Assembly: GCA_003222935.1 (NCBI GenBank)
Contig: QHXL01000097.1
Location: forward strand, 1-6,692
DNA from: Acidobacteriota bacterium
Lineage (GTDB): Bacteria > Acidobacteriota > Blastocatellia > Pyrinomonadales > Pyrinomonadaceae
Reading direction: 5' to 3'
DNA: 6,692 nt
Shown: positions 1 to 6,560 of the stretch, piece by piece
Numbering within the stretch: the first letter of the stretch is position 1
Layout of the letters: the number at the start of each line of letters is the position of its first letter
The notes under the pieces: model-generated
The model's database searches: none
The model's input: the letters and a program-made list of their open reading frames with translations, nothing else
What the model was told of the DNA's origin: nothing
Program-made: the position numbers and the translations under genes

Positions 1-688
1 TGTCGAAAATAAGTTCCTCGTCTGCGTAAGAGTAAGTTGGAAACCAGAATTTACCGTCGATGTGTTCTCGATAAGTCTCCACGATTGGAAATTTATTCGC
101 CTTCGTTTCTGGAACACCCTTGCCCTTGGTTTTGACGATCTGAAGGTCCTGATCGTCTACCCAAATGCGCCCAGAAAAAAGCCGTTCTTTAATTTTCTTG
201 GGATCGGGCATTACTTTTGGAGAGACATCGAAGATATAAAGGTTGAGATCGTCAATCTTCTCCTTACCGGCATAACGAATGTTGTAGAGATTCAACTTCG
301 CGGGTTCGAGGGCGAAGGGGTCTACGCCGCCAAGGTCATCAATGTCCTCTTGAGTAATTTCAGGCATCGACGACATTGGGAAAAAACTGATCTTCTCGTA
401 GCGGTTTCCCTGATCGTCAAAAGTAAATGTAGAGACGCGATGATATTCACCCATCACCTGTCCACCCATCCCGATGCTTTGCATAAGGGCATCGCGTTTA
501 AACGAGTAGGAGTTCAGTGCACGGCGAAACTCAGCTTCCTTCGACGTAAACCGAGCAATAATTTTGTCGGTCTCTGCCTGGCTTAAGGTGCCCGCATCGG
601 TTTGACCAAAAACGCATAGTGAGCTTGTAAAAATCGCCATTAGAAGCGAAACAAATGAGACGGTCTTTTTAAAGTAGTGATTCTTCAT
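1..688 (-). CDS. Secreted LolA/TP0789-like outer-membrane lipoprotein-sorting family protein (3' end beyond window)
   Basis: An open frame of 229 codons starts at ATG 688 and runs leftward without a stop off the window edge, so the C-terminus is missing. The N-terminus is a typical Sec signal peptide: KK/H-rich residues 2-8, a hydrophobic stretch at about 10-27, and a likely cut after VFG (about residue 28). There is no lipobox. The mature part begins with a helical, charged segment (SQAETDKIIARFTSKEAEF). It then alternates short beta-type strands such as VSTFTFDDQGNRYEKISFF, LYIFDVSP and GRIWVDDQDLQIVKTKGKG, and ends at the edge with FWFPTYSYADEEL. This half-barrel-like pattern, especially the GRIWVD..LQIVK strand, recalls LolA/RseB/TP0789-like periplasmic proteins that bind lipid or lipoprotein; the family call is inference and no ligand can be named. 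An in-frame TAG at 692-694 fixes 688 as the first start after it. The upstream AGG, 7 nt away, is a weak ribosome site. Confidence 0.8.
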   Translation of the reverse strand, partial: MKNHYFKKTVSFVSLLMAIFTSSLCVFGQTDAGTLSQAETDKIIARFTSKEAEFRRALNSYSFKRDALMQSIGMGGQVMGEYHRVSTFTFDDQGNRYEKISFFPMSSMPEITQEDIDDLGGVDPFALEPAKLNLYNIRYAGKEKIDDLNLYIFDVSPKVMPDPKKIKERLFSGRIWVDDQDLQIVKTKGKGVPETKANKFPIVETYREHIDGKFWFPTYSYADEELIFD

Positions 689-691
689 TAG

Positions 692-736
692 CTAACCTGA
701 AAAAGTGTGATTGTAAGGCGCGTCGCGCAATAGCAT
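692..736 (-). CDS. Possible 14-aa leader peptide just upstream of the secreted-protein gene
   Basis: On the minus strand a mini-ORF begins at ATG 736 and ends at TAG 694-692, encoding MLLRDAPYNHTFSG. It is in the same frame as the downstream gene, and only one codon separates its stop from that gene's ATG at 688. A purine-rich GAGGAG lies directly before the ATG, which is too close for an ideal ribosome site. It sits at a better distance (6 nt) from an in-frame TTG two codons later. The start also lies in the right arm of the perfect hairpin at 733-748, so translation could be structure-dependent. No amino-acid run typical of attenuators is present. It could equally be chance in a leader; nothing proves translation. 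Confidence 0.2.
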   Translation of the reverse strand: MLLRDAPYNHTFSG

Positions 737-748
737 CTCCTCAGATGC
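733..748 (-). promoter_or_regulatory. Perfect 6-bp hairpin in the leader, loop carrying an SD-like GAGG
   Basis: GCATCT (733-738) and AGATGC (743-748) are exact reverse complements around a 4-nt loop. Read on the minus strand, the direction of the adjacent gene, the loop is GAGG and is followed by AGATG, so the hairpin presents a Shine-Dalgarno-like sequence and overlaps the ATG of the mini-ORF. It lies about 45-60 nt upstream of the real gene's start. A role in translational control is inference. No T-tract follows, so it is not an intrinsic terminator. Confidence 0.35.
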
Positions 749-986
749 CGAACAAAAACCTCATGTTGCCAACCCGAGCAAATGCAGGCTCCACTATAAA
801 GTCCAACTACTTTCCTGTTGCAAACTTTCCTGCATATGGTGTAAGGTGCCTTTATTAGAATAAGTTAGAGGCTACCGGCGGCACTTACAAGGCACTTGAA
901 AATTCTAACAAACTCAAGAATCGCAGCCGACCGGGTTGATAACCAAAAATTCACAGGGTCCTCATGTCGGCGACAGGTACTAGTCC

Positions 987-1091
987 TTTTTCCGTGGAGC
1001 TTTACGGCGCGGGAGCGCAGACGTATCGCCGAGCGGCGGCGTTGCTACACGGAAGGGCGATAATCAAGCTTTGGGAGGAGCTTGGTTTTTT
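987..1091 (+). ncRNA. Candidate structured small RNA (3' part) ending in an intrinsic terminator
   Basis: Read on the plus strand this segment folds by eye into a compact shape. Bases 987-996 pair with 1048-1057 (core CCGTG/CACGG, with three outer G-U pairs). A single G-A mismatch follows, then AGC/GCT (998-1000 with 1044-1046). Inside are two arms. One is GCGC-GGGA-GCGC (1007-1018), whose loop fits the GNRA pattern. The other is CGCC-GAGC-GGCG (1027-1038), extended by ACG/CGT (1021-1023 with 1040-1042). Six bases after the outer stem a terminator-type hairpin with a T6 tract follows (1064-1091). No plus-strand protein gene lies upstream in the window to need that terminator. I recognise no known RNA family: there are no tmRNA, RNase P, SRP or common riboswitch hallmarks. 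No clear promoter was seen, so the 5' end is unknown and may lie further left. Single-sequence folding without covariation is weak evidence. Confidence 0.35.
1064..1091 (+). terminator. Intrinsic terminator-like hairpin with T6 tract
   Basis: Bases 1064-1071 (TCAAGCTT) pair with 1078-1085 (GAGCTTGG) around a 6-nt loop TGGGAG. The core CAAGCT/AGCTTG is perfect and the ends are G-U pairs. Six T residues (1086-1091) follow directly. The polarity fits plus-strand transcription only, because on the minus strand no T-run follows the stem. The stem is short and moderate in GC, so strength is uncertain. It would end a plus-strand transcript coming from the non-coding stretch, and would also stop such a transcript before it runs antisense into mqnD. 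Confidence 0.5.
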
Positions 1092-1108
1092 GTACTTGAG
1101 GCCGATGA

Positions 1109-1167
1109 TGTGCGCGGTGATAAGCTACTCCTTCTGGGCGGGGTGGCTAACAAAATCACCGCGCACA
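1109..1167. repeat. 13-bp perfect inverted repeat with a nested inner stem
   Basis: TGTGCGCGGTGAT (1109-1121) is the exact reverse complement of ATCACCGCGCACA (1155-1167), separated by 33 nt. Within the loop, 1123-1131 (AGCTACTCC) pairs with 1140-1148 (GGGGTGGCT), including two G-U pairs if read as plus-strand RNA. On the minus strand those two positions become A-C mismatches, so the inner stem favours a plus-strand RNA. It begins 36 nt beyond the mqnD stop, so it could also serve as a 3'-end stabilising stem of the minus-strand mqn mRNA. No T-tract follows on the minus strand. The structure is certain; its role is unknown. Confidence 0.6.
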
Positions 1168-1203
1168 CCCCAGCTTCCGACAATATCTATTCAATCCAAC
1201 CAG

Positions 1204-2052
1204 CTATTCCACAAATTCGATCGGTACTTTATTCGGAATAATGCCTTTTTCGAAGCCTTCGCTTAACAATCGTCGAACGGCTTCGCGACCTCGCTCCGTG
1301 TAATCCAGAGTCAGTTCGTTGACCCACATCGCAACAAATCTATCTGCCAGCTCCGGCTCCATGTCTCGGGCAAATTGCATCGCGTACTGAAGTGCGTCCT
1401 CGCGATTTGCGAGAGAGTAGCTAATGCTTTTGCGTAGGAGACCCGAAACTTCCTTGATGAGGGTTGGACCAAGCTCCCGTCGAATCGCATTACCACCCAT
1501 TGGAAGCGGAAGTTGATGCCGGTCGTGCCACCATTCACCGAGATCCATGACTTTATGAAGTCCCATCGACTCGTAGAAAAGCTGCCCTTCGTGAATGAGG
1601 AGGCCCGCGTCGCAGGTCCCTGCCTTAACAGCGTCAATGATCTTGTCAAACGGAACCACTTCGTACTGGAAGTCTGAATTGAAGATTCGCAAAGCAAGGA
1701 ACGCGCTGGTTAACTTTCCGGGAATCGCGATTTTTAAGTTTGGAATATCTTCCGGCTTCGCGGGTTCGCGTGCGACCACGATGGGGCCATAGTTGTCGCC
1801 TATCGAAGCGCCGTGGGGCAACAGGGCATATTTATCAGCGATGTAGGCATAAGCGTGAAAGCTTATCGCCGTGACATCATAGGTACCCCGCATTGCTTCT
1901 TCGTTTAGCGTTTGAATGTCTTTGAGTAAGTGTTGAAAGTGAAGATTGCCGGTATCAAGTTTATTGGTTGCCAAACCGTAAAACATGAATGCGTCGTCGG
2001 AATCCGGTGAATGTGCAAGTGTAATGGTTTTTCGTTCGGTGTCAGTTAGCAT
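1204..2052 (-). CDS. mqnD: 1,4-dihydroxy-6-naphthoate synthase MqnD
   Basis: MqnD converts cyclic dehypoxanthine futalosine to 1,4-dihydroxy-6-naphthoate in the cytoplasmic futalosine route to menaquinone. With the ATG at 2052 the protein is 282 aa, a normal full length. Family signatures are clear: the N-terminal [15 protein letters not shown] block (around residues 12-26), [13 protein letters not shown], the [10 protein letters not shown] strand, and LLIHEGQL, whose His154 matches the catalytic histidine described for this family. [10 protein letters not shown] (about 181-190) and the C-terminal helix with EGFEKGIIP complete the periplasmic-binding-protein-like two-lobe fold. An in-frame TTG at 2085, abutting the mqnE stop, would add 11 residues ([11 protein letters not shown]). 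I prefer the ATG because the family core begins just after it and a GAAG lies 9 nt upstream. It is the last gene of the three-gene minus-strand cluster, 33 nt after mqnE. Confidence 0.95.
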   Translation of the reverse strand: MLTDTERKTITLAHSPDSDDAFMFYGLATNKLDTGNLHFQHLLKDIQTLNEEAMRGTYDVTAISFHAYAYIADKYALLPHGASIGDNYGPIVVAREPAKPEDIPNLKIAIPGKLTSAFLALRIFNSDFQYEVVPFDKIIDAVKAGTCDAGLLIHEGQLFYESMGLHKVMDLGEWWHDRHQLPLPMGGNAIRRELGPTLIKEVSGLLRKSISYSLANREDALQYAMQFARDMEPELADRFVAMWVNELTLDYTERGREAVRRLLSEGFEKGIIPNKVPIEFVE

Positions 2053-2085
2053 CTCTATAATCTTCGACAAACTAAAAGGCCACAA

Positions 2086-3201
2086 TCAGACCAGGCTGAC
2101 GTTGCCGCGCTCAATGCGGTTGTAAACAGTGTCACGTTCGACAGCTTCAAATCCGGCTTCTTCTATTAATCCGACGAGCTCTGTCTTGCTCATCTTCACT
2201 TCGTTGTTCGCTTCTACTGAATAACTCGTAGTCAATTCACCGCCTTCGGTAATCGTTCCGTCGATGTCGTTGGCTCCGAAGTGCAGAGCAACCTGGGCCA
2301 GGCGTTTTCCGAGCATCACCCAGTAAGCCTTGATGTGGTCAAAGTTATCGAGCAGCAAACGCGAGACAGCCATGGTCTTCAGCGAATCTACGCCTGATGG
2401 TCCTGGTAAGTGCGCCAGCTGTGTGTCCGGTGGATAAAAAGCCAGCGGGATAAAGCACTGGAACCCCCCTGATTTCTCCTGCTGCTCCCTTAGTTTGATC
2501 ACATGATCTACACGGTCTTCAATCGACTCAATGTGTCCGTAAAGCATCGTTGCGTTCGTTTTCAACCCGAACGAGTGGACTTTGCCTTGCAATTCCAGCC
2601 AACGGTTCGCATCACACTTGTGCGCACAGATCATCGAGCGCGTGGGCTCGCGAAATATTTCCGCACCCCCGCCTGGACATGAATCCAATCCAGCATCGAT
2701 CAATTTCTGAATGACCTCGTCGTCACTCATTTTGTAGAAGTGTGCAAAGTGGTCAAACTCGACCATGGTGAACGCCTTCAGGTGCAACTGTGGATACTCT
2801 CTCTTGAGTGATGAGAGTAAGTCTGTGAAATAACTGAAAGGTAACTTGGTGTTTAGCCCACCGGTGATATGAAGTTCTGTCGCGCCTTCGGATACAGCCT
2901 GGGCGGCGACACGCAAACTGTCGTCGATGTTGTGTGTATAGGCATCGGCCTGACGCGGAGTGCGGAAGAAGCCGCAAAACTTACAATCGGCGTAACAGAT
3001 GTTGGTTGGATTCAGGTGTCTGTTGACATTGAAAAAGGTAGTGCGACCGTGTCGTTCACGTCGCACGAAGTCCGCCAATTTGCCAAGGGCAGGCAGATCT
3101 TCGGTTGAGTACAGATCAACGCCGTCGGCGAATGAGAGCCGTTCACCCGCTGCCACTCGTTTTGCGATCTCGTTTAGTTTCGGGTCGTGTGAAAAGTCCA
3201 T
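2086..3201 (-). CDS. mqnE: Aminodeoxyfutalosine synthase MqnE (radical SAM)
   Basis: MqnE uses S-adenosylmethionine and a 4Fe-4S cluster to join 3-[(1-carboxyvinyl)oxy]benzoate to an adenosyl radical, giving aminodeoxyfutalosine, an early committed step of the futalosine menaquinone pathway. The 371-aa protein is full length. The cluster-binding CYADCKFC motif gives Cys69, Cys73 and Cys76 after [15 protein letters not shown] (111-116), [18 protein letters not shown] (176-183), ATMLYGHIE (217-225), [13 protein letters not shown] and [14 protein letters not shown] (285-298) are all in the expected order. I chose MqnE over the paralogue MqnC because of HLNPTN, the RWLE helix, TMLYGH and [10 protein letters not shown], and because MqnC usually has an NINYTN-type motif. 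Start ATG 3201 has a good GAGG 6 nt upstream. It lies 17 nt after the UbiA-family gene and is probably co-transcribed with it. Confidence 0.95.
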   Translation of the reverse strand: MDFSHDPKLNEIAKRVAAGERLSFADGVDLYSTEDLPALGKLADFVRRERHGRTTFFNVNRHLNPTNICYADCKFCGFFRTPRQADAYTHNIDDSLRVAAQAVSEGATELHITGGLNTKLPFSYFTDLLSSLKREYPQLHLKAFTMVEFDHFAHFYKMSDDEVIQKLIDAGLDSCPGGGAEIFREPTRSMICAHKCDANRWLELQGKVHSFGLKTNATMLYGHIESIEDRVDHVIKLREQQEKSGGFQCFIPLAFYPPDTQLAHLPGPSGVDSLKTMAVSRLLLDNFDHIKAYWVMLGKRLAQVALHFGANDIDGTITEGGELTTSYSVEANNEVKMSKTELVGLIEEAGFEAVERDTVYNRIERGNVSLV

Positions 3202-3218
3202 CTTAATCCTCGAAATTT

Positions 3219-4148
3219 TTAGCGAAGGAAAACTGCAGAACCAAAACTCAGCAATAGTATCAAGCTCACAAAAGCATTCGTCGTGAAAAATGCGGCATTC
3301 AAGCGGCTGAGGTCGTCCGCACGCACCAGCCTGTGTTGATAAAGCAGCAACGCTCCCGTCGCGATGACTCCAATCAAAGCCAACGGACCCAAACCGGCCA
3401 CAAGATACAACCAGATTAACGCCAGGAAGGCACCCGCGTGCAAACCGCGAGAAATCCAGAGTGCCTGTGAAATACCGAACCGTGCTGGAATCGAATGCAA
3501 GCCTTCCCGTCGATCAAACTCGTAATCCTGGCATGCGTACAAGACGTCGAAGCCCGCCGTCCAAAGCAAAACAACCAGAGAAAGGATCAGTGGCACTGCA
3601 CTTCCAAACTCGCCCCTCACCGCAATCCATGCCCCCGTCGGAGCAATCGAAAGACACCATCCCAACACCAGATGGGAGAGCTGAGTCCATCGTTTAGTAA
3701 GGGAATAAAGTAGAACACTGGCCAATGCAACCGGCGCCAAAATCAATGTAAGTCGATTGAGCATGGCGGCGGCAAACAGAAATAGCAGCGCCGAGAAAAT
3801 TGTGAAAGCCCACACAAAGCTAACCGTAAGTAACCCTGCAGGAATTGCCCTGGTTGACGTGCGCGGGTTTTTCGCGTCGAAACTTCTATCGGCAATGCGA
3901 TTGAATGCCATTGCCGCCGATCGAGCGCCAACCATCGCCACGACGATCCAAAGAATTTGACGCGCCGTCGGTAGACCACCAGCAGCTAACACGGCACCCA
4001 GGAACGCGAACGGCAACGCAAACAGCGTATGCTCGATCTTTATCATTTCCAGGGTTAGTCGGGTGTTTCTTAGAACGGTGGACACGGTGGGATTTTTCAG
4101 GCTTTCCTTTACGTCAGGGTCACTCCTCAGCTCAATTAATACGAACAA
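3219..4148 (-). CDS. mqnP: UbiA-family polyprenyltransferase, likely menaquinone-pathway MqnP
   Basis: An integral-membrane aromatic prenyltransferase of up to 309 aa with about eight to nine hydrophobic segments. The two prenyl-diphosphate/Mg2+ binding motifs are intact: NRIADRSFD (Asn83, Asp87, Asp91) and [12 protein letters not shown] (Asp201, Asp208, Asp212), the latter followed by [14 protein letters not shown]. The [18 protein letters not shown] start of the core and the STRAIPAG segment are typical of the UbiA subgroup found in futalosine-pathway bacteria. Its position directly before mqnE and mqnD suggests that it prenylates 1,4-dihydroxy-6-naphthoate (MqnP) rather than 4-hydroxybenzoate; this is inference from context. 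The start is uncertain. TTG 4148 is the furthest upstream and has GGGAGA 12 nt before it and a promoter at the right distance. GTG (residue 22) or ATG (residue 35) would shorten the N-terminus without touching the motifs. Confidence 0.88.
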   Translation of the reverse strand: MFVLIELRSDPDVKESLKNPTVSTVLRNTRLTLEMIKIEHTLFALPFAFLGAVLAAGGLPTARQILWIVVAMVGARSAAMAFNRIADRSFDAKNPRTSTRAIPAGLLTVSFVWAFTIFSALLFLFAAAMLNRLTLILAPVALASVLLYSLTKRWTQLSHLVLGWCLSIAPTGAWIAVRGEFGSAVPLILSLVVLLWTAGFDVLYACQDYEFDRREGLHSIPARFGISQALWISRGLHAGAFLALIWLYLVAGLGPLALIGVIATGALLLYQHRLVRADDLSRLNAAFFTTNAFVSLILLLSFGSAVFLR

Positions 4149-4180
4149 CTGAGTTGATTTTCTCCCATCAATCTGACGGA

Positions 4181-4209
4181 ATCTTACTTTGCACTACCAT
4201 CATCCGCAA
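4181..4209 (-). promoter_or_regulatory. Putative sigma70-type promoter of the mqnP-mqnE-mqnD cluster
   Basis: On the minus strand a -35-like TTGCGG (4209-4204) and a -10-like TAAGAT (4186-4181) are separated by exactly 17 nt. A start point near 4174 would give a leader of about 25 nt, with GGGAGA (4166-4161) placed before the TTG start at 4148. The boxes match the consensus only partly (3/6 and 4/6). The ideal spacing and location in a divergent intergenic region support the call. Confidence 0.35.
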
Positions 4210-4238
4210 GCTGACGTACTGCGGGCCATTCGGGCGGA

Positions 4239-4247
4239 TGCTAGAAT
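4239..4247 (+). promoter_or_regulatory. Putative extended -10 promoter element of larB
   Basis: TGCTAGAAT on the plus strand is a TGn-extended -10 box (TAGAAT matches TATAAT at 5/6). No good -35 is visible at 17 nt upstream, which is tolerated by extended -10 promoters. The start point would be near 4254, leaving a leader of about 29 nt before larB at 4283. It stands back to back with the leftward promoter at 4181-4209, so one regulator bound between them could affect both directions; none is evident. Confidence 0.3.
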
Positions 4248-4282
4248 GCAAACCGGCAAAGTAGAAACTGCAAACGACACTA

Positions 4283-5050
4283 ATGGATCTCAAACAACTC
4301 GAAGAACTGGTCGAAACACTACGACGAAGCGATCTGGATTCGCACGAAGTTGCGAAACGGATTCAAGCCTCACTGTACGAGGATATCGGCTACGCACGTG
4401 TCGACCATGCTCGAGCTGTGAGGCAAGGTTTTCCGGAAGTCGTCTTTGGCAAAGGTAAACCGCGGCACCAGATCGTTGGTATTGTCGAGCGTTTACTCCA
4501 GAAGTCAGACTCAAATTTGCTCGTTACCCACACTGATGCTGACACATTTGGCGACATTCGAAATATCGTTACTGAAGCTGAATGGCACGAATCTGCGCGG
4601 CTGGTCAGAATAATGCGCGACAAAACGGATCGCGGCGTCGGCAACATTGCAGTGGTAACGGCGGGTACGAGCGACATTCCGGTTGCTGAGGAAGCTGCGT
4701 TGACTGCGGAAGCAATGGGAAATCGAGTTGAACGTGTTTGGGATGTGGGAGTCGCGGGGATTCATCGTGTTCTTGCCGAACGCTCTCTATTGCGACGAGC
4801 TCGAGTAGTCATCGTGGCAGCAGGAATGGAAGGAGCTTTGCCGTCGGTTGTTGGTGGATTAGTTAGTGTTCCTGTGGTTGCCGTGCCAACCAGTATTGGT
4901 TACGGCGCATCTTTTGAAGGAGTTGCTGCACTCCTGGGAATGTTGAACTCCTGCTCCTCAAATGTAACGGTCGTAAATATCGACAACGGTTTTGGCGCAG
5001 GCTTCGTCTCCAGTTTGATAAATCGACGCTGGGAAGCACCGGCAGACTAA
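4283..5050 (+). CDS. larB: Nickel-pincer cofactor biosynthesis protein LarB
   Basis: LarB is a cytoplasmic carboxylase/hydrolase. It carboxylates the pyridinium ring of nicotinic acid adenine dinucleotide and splits its phosphoanhydride, giving the dicarboxylate mononucleotide that LarE and LarC turn into the nickel-pincer nucleotide of lactate racemase-type enzymes. The 255-aa length is normal. The N-terminal domain shows the family block [20 protein letters not shown] (about 34-53) and FGKGK. The C-terminal half is PurE/AIR-carboxylase-like, with [15 protein letters not shown] (124-138), [15 protein letters not shown] (179-193), [17 protein letters not shown], and [20 protein letters not shown]. 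Cys224 in that last block is the likely counterpart of the cysteine known to attack the pyridine ring, and Glu183 is also kept. Start ATG 4283 fits the family N-terminus, although no Shine-Dalgarno is evident. larC, larE and larA are not in the window. Confidence 0.95.
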   Translation: MDLKQLEELVETLRRSDLDSHEVAKRIQASLYEDIGYARVDHARAVRQGFPEVVFGKGKPRHQIVGIVERLLQKSDSNLLVTHTDADTFGDIRNIVTEAEWHESARLVRIMRDKTDRGVGNIAVVTAGTSDIPVAEEAALTAEAMGNRVERVWDVGVAGIHRVLAERSLLRRARVVIVAAGMEGALPSVVGGLVSVPVVAVPTSIGYGASFEGVAALLGMLNSCSSNVTVVNIDNGFGAGFVSSLINRRWEAPAD

Positions 5051-5084
5051 CGTCTTCAAGTTTCACATTTAATGCGAGCGAATT

Positions 5085-6554
5085 TTGCCAAACCCCGTCC
5101 CTTCAAAGTTCAATCGTCAATCACGCTTCTTTAGTTTTTTCCTGGCCGCACTGATTGCGCTGTCGTCTATTTCCGCCGGCTGCATTTCTGCGCACCGCAC
5201 TCCGAATCTCGAACACATCTTCGCGGAAGCCCGAGTCAGAACTGGTAAACGTCCGGTCATCGTCATTCCCGGCATCCTTGGCTCGGAATTACGGAATTCC
5301 AAAACTAACGAGACGGTGTGGCCTTCAGCATTTAGAACTTCCCAGGAGGGTTTGCCGATGACTCCCGATCTGTCCGCAAATCGGGATGATCTAGTACCGG
5401 GAAAGATTATCGAAACTCTTCGGCTGGCCCGGATTCTCCCGGAAGTCTATGTGTATCGAGATCTACTCGAAGCGCTTCGGCATTATGCGGGTTACCGCGA
5501 AGGTAGTTGGACCACGCCCGGTCCCGACGACGACAAAGACACCTTCTATGTTTTTGCTTACGACTGGCGACAAGACAACGTTTACAACGCTCGCGAACTC
5601 GTCAGACAAATCCAACGACTGAAGGACGCACTTCATCGTCCGGATCTGCGTTTCAATGTCGTGGCGCATTCGATGGGAGGTTTGATTGCCAGATATGCGG
5701 CGATGTACGGCAATGAAGATTTGCCCGCTGGCGATGGCGAAATAAAACCGAGTTGGGCCGGCGCTGAACATATCAGCAAGATCGTGATGATCGGTGTACC
5801 TAATGAAGGTTCCGCCGATGCCCTTGCTACCTTGATTGACGGTTATTCAATCACTGAAGGACTACGTCGACGCGTTCCTCTGTTGAATAAGTTAACAGCC
5901 GAAGATGCGGTGCGTTCCCCTTCGGTGTTTCAGTTGCTGCCACACAGCGGTGTGGCGAAATTTCTCGATGAGAATCTCAAGGTCATTCCGATCGATCTTT
6001 ATGATCCCGAAGTGTGGAAGCGTTATGGCTGGACGCCGATTTACAGTGCCGAGTTTCGACGACGATATACAAATCACAGCGCGAAAGCTGAAGTGGATAC
6101 TGCAGGTCTGCTGGATGAGTACCTGGCGGCAACGTTGAAGCGTACACGCAGATTTCATCAGGCCCTGGATGCCGGTATTGGTATGGACCAACCTGTGACG
6201 TTGCTTGCGATCGGCGGAGATTGTGAGGAGACACTAAGTTCACCAGTGATCTTTCGGGACTCCAAACAAAATCGCTGGGTGACGTTAACTCGACCAAAGG
6301 AGTTTCGGAACAGTGCCGGCGTTAAGTTATCGAAGCGCCAGGTAACAGAGGCGATGTACGCGCCCGGCGATGGTCGTGTGACTAGGAAGTCCTTGCTTGG
6401 CGAGAATATTTCGATTATCGGCGGGGAAGAAACGCTGGTTCGTTTACCGCTGACGTACGCAGTGTTTGGATGTGACTTGCATGGACAACTTCAGCGAAAT
6501 AAGACTCTGCAGGATAATGCACTAACGGCAATTGTTGGTGAAGCGATCAAGTAG
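5085..6554 (+). CDS. Exported LCAT-family acyltransferase/lipase (alpha/beta hydrolase)
   Basis: A 489-aa protein resembling the lecithin:cholesterol acyltransferase family of serine acyltransferases and phospholipases. VIVIPGILGSELRN (58-71) is the family N-terminal strand and oxyanion region. FAYDWR (157-162) and the nucleophile elbow AHSMGG with Ser196 follow, then GVPNEGS (237-243) and SVFQLLP (280-286). The acid is probably Asp429 in APGDGRV, and the base His466 in FGCDLHGQ, so a complete triad is visible. The N-terminus has basic residues, a hydrophobic run (about 15-28) and Cys33 in ISAGC, an imperfect lipobox. Export is likely; lipid anchoring is possible. TTG 5085 is the only sensible start: an in-frame TAA lies at 5070-5072 and no in-frame ATG precedes the signal. 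It follows larB by 34 bp with no terminator between, so co-transcription is plausible. The substrate is unknown; membrane phospholipid or a secreted lipid is a guess. Confidence 0.85.
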   Translation: MPNPVPSKFNRQSRFFSFFLAALIALSSISAGCISAHRTPNLEHIFAEARVRTGKRPVIVIPGILGSELRNSKTNETVWPSAFRTSQEGLPMTPDLSANRDDLVPGKIIETLRLARILPEVYVYRDLLEALRHYAGYREGSWTTPGPDDDKDTFYVFAYDWRQDNVYNARELVRQIQRLKDALHRPDLRFNVVAHSMGGLIARYAAMYGNEDLPAGDGEIKPSWAGAEHISKIVMIGVPNEGSADALATLIDGYSITEGLRRRVPLLNKLTAEDAVRSPSVFQLLPHSGVAKFLDENLKVIPIDLYDPEVWKRYGWTPIYSAEFRRRYTNHSAKAEVDTAGLLDEYLAATLKRTRRFHQALDAGIGMDQPVTLLAIGGDCEETLSSPVIFRDSKQNRWVTLTRPKEFRNSAGVKLSKRQVTEAMYAPGDGRVTRKSLLGENISIIGGEETLVRLPLTYAVFGCDLHGQLQRNKTLQDNALTAIVGEAIK

Positions 6555-6560
6555 GGAGAC

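Larger units (their letters stand above)
695..1203. other. Non-coding stretch between the secreted-protein gene and mqnD
   Basis: About 510 bases lack a convincing protein gene on either strand. The left part should hold the minus-strand promoter of the secreted-protein gene. The best boxes seen are a TATAGT at 793-798 and a TTGCAA at 818-823, but their 19-nt spacing makes this weak. At 842-909 there are short repeats: GGCACTT twice (880-886 and 891-897), TTAGAAT/ATTCTAA as an inverted pair (855-861 and 902-908), and TAAGGTGCC opposite GGCACTTA. The right part (987-1167) is strongly base-paired and is annotated separately. The mqnD transcript must end in this stretch, but no minus-strand hairpin followed by a T-tract was found. 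Confidence 0.6.

Noticed and set aside
62..586. Plus-strand 174-codon ORF
   Set aside because: It is antisense to the minus-strand secreted-protein gene, whose signal peptide and domain pattern make that strand the coding one.
1109..1167. Intrinsic terminator of the mqn operon
   Set aside because: On the minus strand the stem is not followed by a T-tract and the loop is very long.
964..1266. Plus-strand 100-codon ORF with an AGGG near its ATG
   Set aside because: It covers the hairpins and terminator-like T6 tract, ends antisense inside mqnD, and its product looks like no known protein; it is probably a chance ORF, though a small protein cannot be strictly excluded.
1311..1697. Minus-strand 128-codon ORF inside mqnD
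   Set aside because: It is an out-of-frame shadow of mqnD with a low-complexity, Ser/Arg-rich product.
2086..3201. Assignment as MqnC instead of MqnE
   Set aside because: The HLNPTN, TMLYGH and [10 protein letters not shown] motifs match MqnE; MqnC-type NINYTN is absent.
5072..5134. ATG at 5072 as the start of the acyltransferase
   Set aside because: It is in a different frame and reaches a stop after 20 codons; the protein frame has only TTG 5085 after an upstream in-frame TAA.
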